NCBI RefSeq assembly: GCF_003610235.1
Contig: NZ_RAPR01000001.1
Coordinates: 7,068,001-7,132,000, forward strand
Reading direction: 5' to 3'
Origin: Catellatospora citrea
GTDB taxonomy: Bacteria; Actinomycetota; Actinomycetes; Mycobacteriales; Micromonosporaceae
Length of the DNA stretch: 64,000 nucleotides
Shown here in pieces: positions 59,876 through 64,000 of the stretch. The notes beneath the pieces were generated by a model. That model did no database searches. It had not been told where the DNA came from and saw only the letters and a list, made by a program, of their open reading frames with translations. How positions within the stretch are numbered: the first letter of the stretch is position 1; each line of letters opens with the position of its first letter. The position numbers and the translations under genes were made by a program.

Positions 59876-60490
59876 TCAGGCCGCCGCCGCGACCGGTCGC
59901 ACCACCTCGTAGCGCACGTGCGTGACCAGGTCCGTGTGCCGCACGCCGACCTGGACCAGGTCCGTGCGGTCGACGCCCTCGAACAGCCGCTCGCCGCGGC
60001 CCAGCAGCACCGGCGCGACATGCAGCCGCAGCTCGTCGATCAGCCCGGCGGCCAGGAACTGGTTCACGGTCGCCGCCCCGCCCGCGATCGCCACGTTCTG
60101 CTCGCCCGCGGCGGCGCGGGCCCGGTCGAGAGCCTCGGTGACACCGCCGGTCACGAAGTGGAACACGGTGCCGCCCTTCATCTCCAGGGACTGCCGCTCG
60201 TGGTGGGTGAGCACGAAAACCGGGGCGTGATACGGCGGTTCCTCGCCCCACCAGCCCGTCCAGTCCAGGTCCCAGGCGCCGCGGCCGGGGCTGAACATGT
60301 TGCGGCCCATGATGAACGCGCCCGCCTCGATCAGGGCCGCCAGCTCGGCGGCGTTGTTCTCGGGCTCGTCGAACATCCAGCGGTGCAGACTCTCCCCGAC
60401 TCCGTCGCCGAACGGCGCGTCCGCACGCTGGTTCGGGCCCGCGGTGAAGCCGTCCACCGACATCGCCATGTCGCAGGTGACCTTGCTCAT
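59876..60490 (-). CDS. Dihydrofolate reductase-like (RibD C-terminal domain) protein
   Basis: 204 residues (AGGAGCAG upstream). It starts MSKVTCDMAMSVDGFTAGPNQ and contains GAFIMGRNMF, HAPVFVLTHH, the nucleotide loop NVAIAGGAATVNQFLAAGLIDELRLHVAPVLLGRGERLF and the end HVRYEVVRP. These small NADPH-dependent reductases are common as single genes in actinobacteria; their substrate is unknown and true folate reductase activity is unlikely. Confidence 0.9.
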   Translation of the reverse strand: MSKVTCDMAMSVDGFTAGPNQRADAPFGDGVGESLHRWMFDEPENNAAELAALIEAGAFIMGRNMFSPGRGAWDLDWTGWWGEEPPYHAPVFVLTHHERQSLEMKGGTVFHFVTGGVTEALDRARAAAGEQNVAIAGGAATVNQFLAAGLIDELRLHVAPVLLGRGERLFEGVDRTDLVQVGVRHTDLVTHVRYEVVRPVAAAA

Positions 60491-60583
60491 CGATCTGCTC
60501 CTGTCCGGTCGCGGGGCGGGCGCCCCGGCTGACCATAGGTCGGAGCCGTGCGGCGTTTCTCTACATCCAGGTTCGGAGAATTC

Positions 60584-62695
60584 TCAGCGGGGGACGGGGC
60601 GCTGCTCGCCGCGGACCGGCGCGGCGGGATGTTCGGCGAAGCACGCGGGTTCGTCGAGCACGCCGTCGTCGAGCAGGGCGACGAACGCGTCCAGGACCGC
60701 CGGCTCGAAGCGGGTGCCCCGCCCCCGGACCAGCTCGTCCCGGCAGGGTTGCCGCGACGCCCCCGGCAGGTGCGGTTCCGCCGCGCACAGTTCGGCCCAG
60801 GCGTCGCACACGGCGATGATCCGAGCCTCGACGGGAATGTCCGTCCCGGCCAGGCCGTACGGGTAGCCCGTGCCGTCGTGGCGCTCGTGGTGGGCCGCGA
60901 CCAGCGGCGCCAGGTCCGGGCGGGCCGCCAGTTCGACGAGCAGGCGGGCACCCTGCGCGGGATGGCCCGGGTCGAAGGCCCGGCCCGTGCCGCCCGGCTG
61001 GTCCGGTTGCCGGGTGGCCAGGCAGGTGATCCGGCCGATGTCGTGCACGCGGGCGGCGGCCGCGGTGCGGCGCTGGGCGGCCTCGTCCAGCCCCAGCTGC
61101 GACGCGGTGCGAAACGCCCAGCGCGACACGGCCGCGGCGCACTCCCGGTCGCCCAGCGCCCGGTCGATCCGGTCGGCCATCCAGACCAGCGCCGGGGGCA
61201 GGTCGGTGACCGGGTCCGCCGCGGTCGGCGCGGGCTGCCCGGACCCGACGACCCGGTCGCGGCCGAGCGCCTTGGCCCGGTAGACCGCCTGATCCGCCTC
61301 GTTGATGAGCGCGTCGGTGTCCACCCGCCCGCGCTCACCGGCCTCGTCGGTGGCCACCCCCAGCGAGGCGGTGAGCAGGATCGGCTCGGCCATCCCGGCG
61401 ACGGTCACCGGGGTGCCGCGCAGCGTCTGCCGCAGTCGCTCGGCCAGCTCGTACGCGGCCGGGGCGGGGGTGCCGGGCAGCAGGCAGACGAACTCCTCGC
61501 CGCCGTACCGGCACAGCAGGTCGCTGCCGCGCACCTCCCGGCGCAACCGCTGGGCGACGTCGGCGAGCACGGCGTCGCCGACCGAGTGGCCGTAGGTGTC
61601 GTTGATGTCCTTGAAGTGGTCCAGGTCGAGCAGGACGAGGCTGAGCGGCAGGCGGCGGCGGACGGCGCGTTCGGCCTCGACGTCGACCATCTCCTTGAAG
61701 AATCGGCGGTTGTACAGGCCGGTGAGCTGGTCGGTGATCGCGGCGGTGCGCAGCCCCTGGGTGAGCCGGGCCCGGTCGCGGGTGGCGACGACCTGGCGCA
61801 CCAGCAGCCCCAGCAGCAACAGCATGGTGACCGCGAGCGTGACCAGGCTGAGCCGGCCGACCAGGACGAGGTCCGCCACGGCGAGCCCGCCGACCGCCAG
61901 CACGGCCACCACGGCGGGCAGGAACGCCAGGTCCGGGTCGAGGGTCCGCGGCTGGTCGGACTCTGCCCGGCGGCCCGCGACGACGGCCGCGACGCACAGC
62001 AGCACGGCCTCGATCTGCCAGCCGAGGTTGACCCAGCTCGAGCTCATGTACCGGTCGATGGCGGTCAGGTAGGCGTACGCCCCGTCGGTCACGGCGGCCA
62101 GACCGAACGCCGTGCCCACGATGACCATGGAGCGGGGCACGTGGCGCGATCCGCTCAGCATCACCGCCACCAGGATGCTGACGATGCTCACCGAGAACAC
62201 CGGATACAGGAAGGTGACCAGGGCGGGAGCGTTCCAGGTGCTCGGCACGAGCGGACTGATGAGGGTCTGCCAGCCGATCGCCGCGGCGCCGGCGGCCACG
62301 AGCAGGGCGTCGAGCATGCCCTGGGTCCGGCCGAGCACGCCCAGGCCCAGGCCGATCACAATGGCAGGCAGCGCCACGGCGTAGGACAGCAGGTAGGCCG
62401 CGTCGGCGAACGACGGCACGGGCGCGCCGTCGGGGGACACGTAGGAATAGACGGCCCAGGTTGACTCGCCGAGCAGCCACAGCAGGTTCGACACGATCAG
62501 CAGCCGCCATGCCGTGGCGACCCGCTGGCGGGTGCGGCGGGCGGCGTACACGGCCAGCGCCGTCGCGGCCACGATCGGGACCAGGTAGACGACCTCGCCG
62601 ACGAAGCGGGACGCCTCCGGGGAGTTCCGGGTGGCCCGCAGCAGGACCGCGTACACCATCACCCAGGCCGCGCCGGCCAGGACGACGCCCACCAC
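60584..62695 (-). CDS. Membrane GGDEF plus HD-GYP-type c-di-GMP turnover protein
   Basis: 703 residues from the GTG at 62695. The frame stays open upstream to a GGGAGG at 62763-62768 with no standard start near it. About eight to nine membrane helices lie within residues 1-300. GGDEF domain about 315-485 with active RYGGEEF (398-402) and an intact product-inhibition site RGSD (389-392). The C-terminal domain, about 500-690, has HDIGR (551-555), GHPAQGARLL (His578) and HHERHDGTGYPYGLAG (602-616), as in HD-GYP phosphodiesterases. The first metal His expected near 520 is not seen (ECAAAVSRW) and the domain ends early. It may both make and degrade c-di-GMP. Confidence 0.9.
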   Translation of the reverse strand: MVGVVLAGAAWVMVYAVLLRATRNSPEASRFVGEVVYLVPIVAATALAVYAARRTRQRVATAWRLLIVSNLLWLLGESTWAVYSYVSPDGAPVPSFADAAYLLSYAVALPAIVIGLGLGVLGRTQGMLDALLVAAGAAAIGWQTLISPLVPSTWNAPALVTFLYPVFSVSIVSILVAVMLSGSRHVPRSMVIVGTAFGLAAVTDGAYAYLTAIDRYMSSSWVNLGWQIEAVLLCVAAVVAGRRAESDQPRTLDPDLAFLPAVVAVLAVGGLAVADLVLVGRLSLVTLAVTMLLLLGLLVRQVVATRDRARLTQGLRTAAITDQLTGLYNRRFFKEMVDVEAERAVRRRLPLSLVLLDLDHFKDINDTYGHSVGDAVLADVAQRLRREVRGSDLLCRYGGEEFVCLLPGTPAPAAYELAERLRQTLRGTPVTVAGMAEPILLTASLGVATDEAGERGRVDTDALINEADQAVYRAKALGRDRVVGSGQPAPTAADPVTDLPPALVWMADRIDRALGDRECAAAVSRWAFRTASQLGLDEAAQRRTAAAARVHDIGRITCLATRQPDQPGGTGRAFDPGHPAQGARLLVELAARPDLAPLVAAHHERHDGTGYPYGLAGTDIPVEARIIAVCDAWAELCAAEPHLPGASRQPCRDELVRGRGTRFEPAVLDAFVALLDDGVLDEPACFAEHPAAPVRGEQRPVPR

Positions 62696-62897
62696 GGCCC
62701 GGTCGGGTCCGGCTGATGCCGTCCGGGTCTCGCGTGCACCGTCGTCCGCCGCCGTGACGTGCCTCCCGGTGGTGAAAGAGATTTACTCTCTGTCACAAGT
62801 CTGGCACAGCGACCTGGTGGCGGGGCCGCTCGGCGACCTTCCCGCGACGCCGGCCGGGGCCGTCGGGACAGCGCCCCGACGGCCCCGGCCGCCTCGA

Positions 62898-64000
62898 TCA
62901 GGGCTGCGCGGTCAGCCGGAACGACTGCGCCCCGGTGCCGTTGCAGGTGTACTGCACCAGCTGGACGCTGTCGGCGGTGGAGGCGGCAGGCACGTCGAGG
63001 CACTTGCCGCTGTGCCGGGACACGAAGTGGTAGTACCCGCCGCCCTCGGACACGGGCAGCCACTGCTGGTTGTTGCCGCCGCCGTAGGTCCACAGGTGGA
63101 TCAGCGCGTTGTCGGCGGCCGACACCCCGTTGACGTCCAGCACCTGGGCGGGGTTGTTGCGGTTGTTGATCCGCACGTAGCCGCCGCTGGTCGGCTGGAA
63201 CAGGTACTGCTGGGCGAAGGAGTTGTTGCAGGTGTACTGCTGGATCGCGGTGCCGTTCGCGGTGCCCGAGGAGCGGGCGTCCACGCACTTGTTGCTGGTC
63301 TTGTTGACCACGCTGTACCAGGTGGTCGACGAGATCGGGCCGCCGCCGGGCGGGGGGCCGCCCGCGCCGAACGGGCTGAGCACGATGCTCGCCGAGCGCG
63401 GGTCGCCGTCGTGCACCAGCGACTCGAACGCGCCGACGTCGTCGAACGCGAACGCGTACGCCTTGCCGTCGGCCATGTTCGCATGAATGATCTTGGCGTA
63501 CTGGTTCGTCGGGCTGTTCTGGTAGAACTGCCCCGCGTTCGTGCTGGGCTGGGTGTCGATCGTGCCCAGCGTGCCCCGGTTGAGCGCGGCGCACAGGGTG
63601 CGCGCGATCGGCCCGACGACCAGGTCGTTGGGCGCCTGCAGGTTGCCGTCGCAGCCCCACACGTGGGCGCTGGTCGGCTTGTTGAACGAGGCGACCTGCT
63701 GGCCCGCGGAGTTGGTGAAGTTCATGACGTTGCCGCTGGTACGCCCGAAGTAGCGGGTGTTGGGCTGGTCGGTGAACGGCACCACGGTCAGCGTCTTGGA
63801 GGCGTAGGCGTTCCACGCCGAGGTGATGTAGCCGTCGAGGTAGGTGGTGCTGAACAGCCCGGCTCCGGCCGCCTTGCCCGGCGCGAGCACCCGCAGCACG
63901 GTGCCGTCGGAGGGGCGGGTGTAGACGGTGTTCGCCCAGCCGGACTGGGCCCGGATCTGGTTGATGACGTTGTTGCGGCCGTCGGAGACGACGTCGCCGG
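62898..64000 (-). CDS. Secreted GH64 beta-1,3-glucanase with ricin-type lectin domain, 5' end outside window
   Basis: The visible part is the last 366 residues; the frame is open to the window edge (DVVSDGRNNVINQIRAQSG). The GH64 region shows SAWNAYASKTLTVVPFTDQPNTRYFGRTSGNVMNF and HVWGCDGNLQAPNDLVVGPIARTLCAALNRGTL, as in laminaripentaose-producing glucanases. A Gly/Pro linker (AGGPPPGGGP) leads to a beta-trefoil of about 125 residues with QxW-type repeats (NNQQWLPV, AQQYLFQ, AQSFRL). It should attack fungal beta-1,3-glucan outside the cell. Start codon and signal peptide are not in the window. Confidence 0.92.
   Translation of the reverse strand, partial: GDVVSDGRNNVINQIRAQSGWANTVYTRPSDGTVLRVLAPGKAAGAGLFSTTYLDGYITSAWNAYASKTLTVVPFTDQPNTRYFGRTSGNVMNFTNSAGQQVASFNKPTSAHVWGCDGNLQAPNDLVVGPIARTLCAALNRGTLGTIDTQPSTNAGQFYQNSPTNQYAKIIHANMADGKAYAFAFDDVGAFESLVHDGDPRSASIVLSPFGAGGPPPGGGPISSTTWYSVVNKTSNKCVDARSSGTANGTAIQQYTCNNSFAQQYLFQPTSGGYVRINNRNNPAQVLDVNGVSAADNALIHLWTYGGGNNQQWLPVSEGGGYYHFVSRHSGKCLDVPAASTADSVQLVQYTCNGTGAQSFRLTAQP

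Overview
The window comes from a high-GC actinobacterium. Nearly all third codon positions are G or C, GTG and TTG starts are frequent, and the LuxR-type two-component pairs, ECF sigma factor, Tat-exported lipoproteins and many secreted glycoside hydrolases (GH) fit a soil mycelial genus. Micromonosporaceae (Catellatospora/Actinoplanes type) is the best guess, but the sequence does not prove it. No rRNA, tRNA or CRISPR was seen.

Layout. 1-6.6 kb: two NarL-type two-component systems, one in an operon with an ABC-2 exporter, and an ECF sigma factor fused to a membrane-anchored outer domain. 6.8-15 kb: a large secreted subtilase, a secreted GH43 arabinofuranosidase-like enzyme, a DUF5937/ArsR-type regulator and a Tat-exported flavin amine oxidase. 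15.2-17 kb: a quinone oxidoreductase-like gene under a TetR regulator with three identical-type operators. 17.1-27 kb: a ROK-regulated sugar locus (ABC permeases, GH95 fucosidase, binding lipoprotein, ROK), divergent from a GH36 alpha-galactosidase coupled to an SGNH esterase. 27-31 kb: an AlkC-like repair protein, an SRPBCC protein, a beta-lactamase-fold lipoprotein lacking its catalytic motifs, and two small unknown proteins. 31.1-33.7 kb: an accessory patch with a DUF6221-like remnant, a DUF4288-like gene whose ATG was split by an IS5-family element, and a hypothetical gene. 33.8-36.5 kb: DUF72 protein, exonuclease III and a cutinase-type polyester hydrolase.

36.7-43.4 kb is a LacI-controlled beta-galactoside operon (two permeases, binding lipoprotein, GH42). 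43-49 kb holds a small membrane protein that has lost its stop codon, a third two-component pair and a STAND (NB-ARC/TPR) protein. 49.1-59.8 kb is a xylan-utilisation island: CE4 deacetylase, GH10 xylanase, GH43 beta-xylosidase, a xylo-oligosaccharide-type ABC importer and two tandem, very similar LacI regulators. A recurring operator (ACTTTCCGGAAGT or CGAAAGTTTCG type) joins these genes and often lies directly upstream of a TTGAC -35 box. Two such modules drive no recognisable gene. 59.9-64 kb: a DHFR-like reductase, a GGDEF plus HD-GYP c-di-GMP protein and a GH64 beta-1,3-glucanase with a ricin-type lectin cut by the window end.

How the genes work together. Secreted enzymes (GH10, GH43, CE4, GH64, subtilase, polyester hydrolase) would break polymers outside the cell. 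Three sugar ABC importers, none with its own ATPase gene here, would take up oligomers. Intracellular enzymes (GH42, GH43, GH36, GH95) would finish hydrolysis. LacI or ROK repressors beside each set sense the products.
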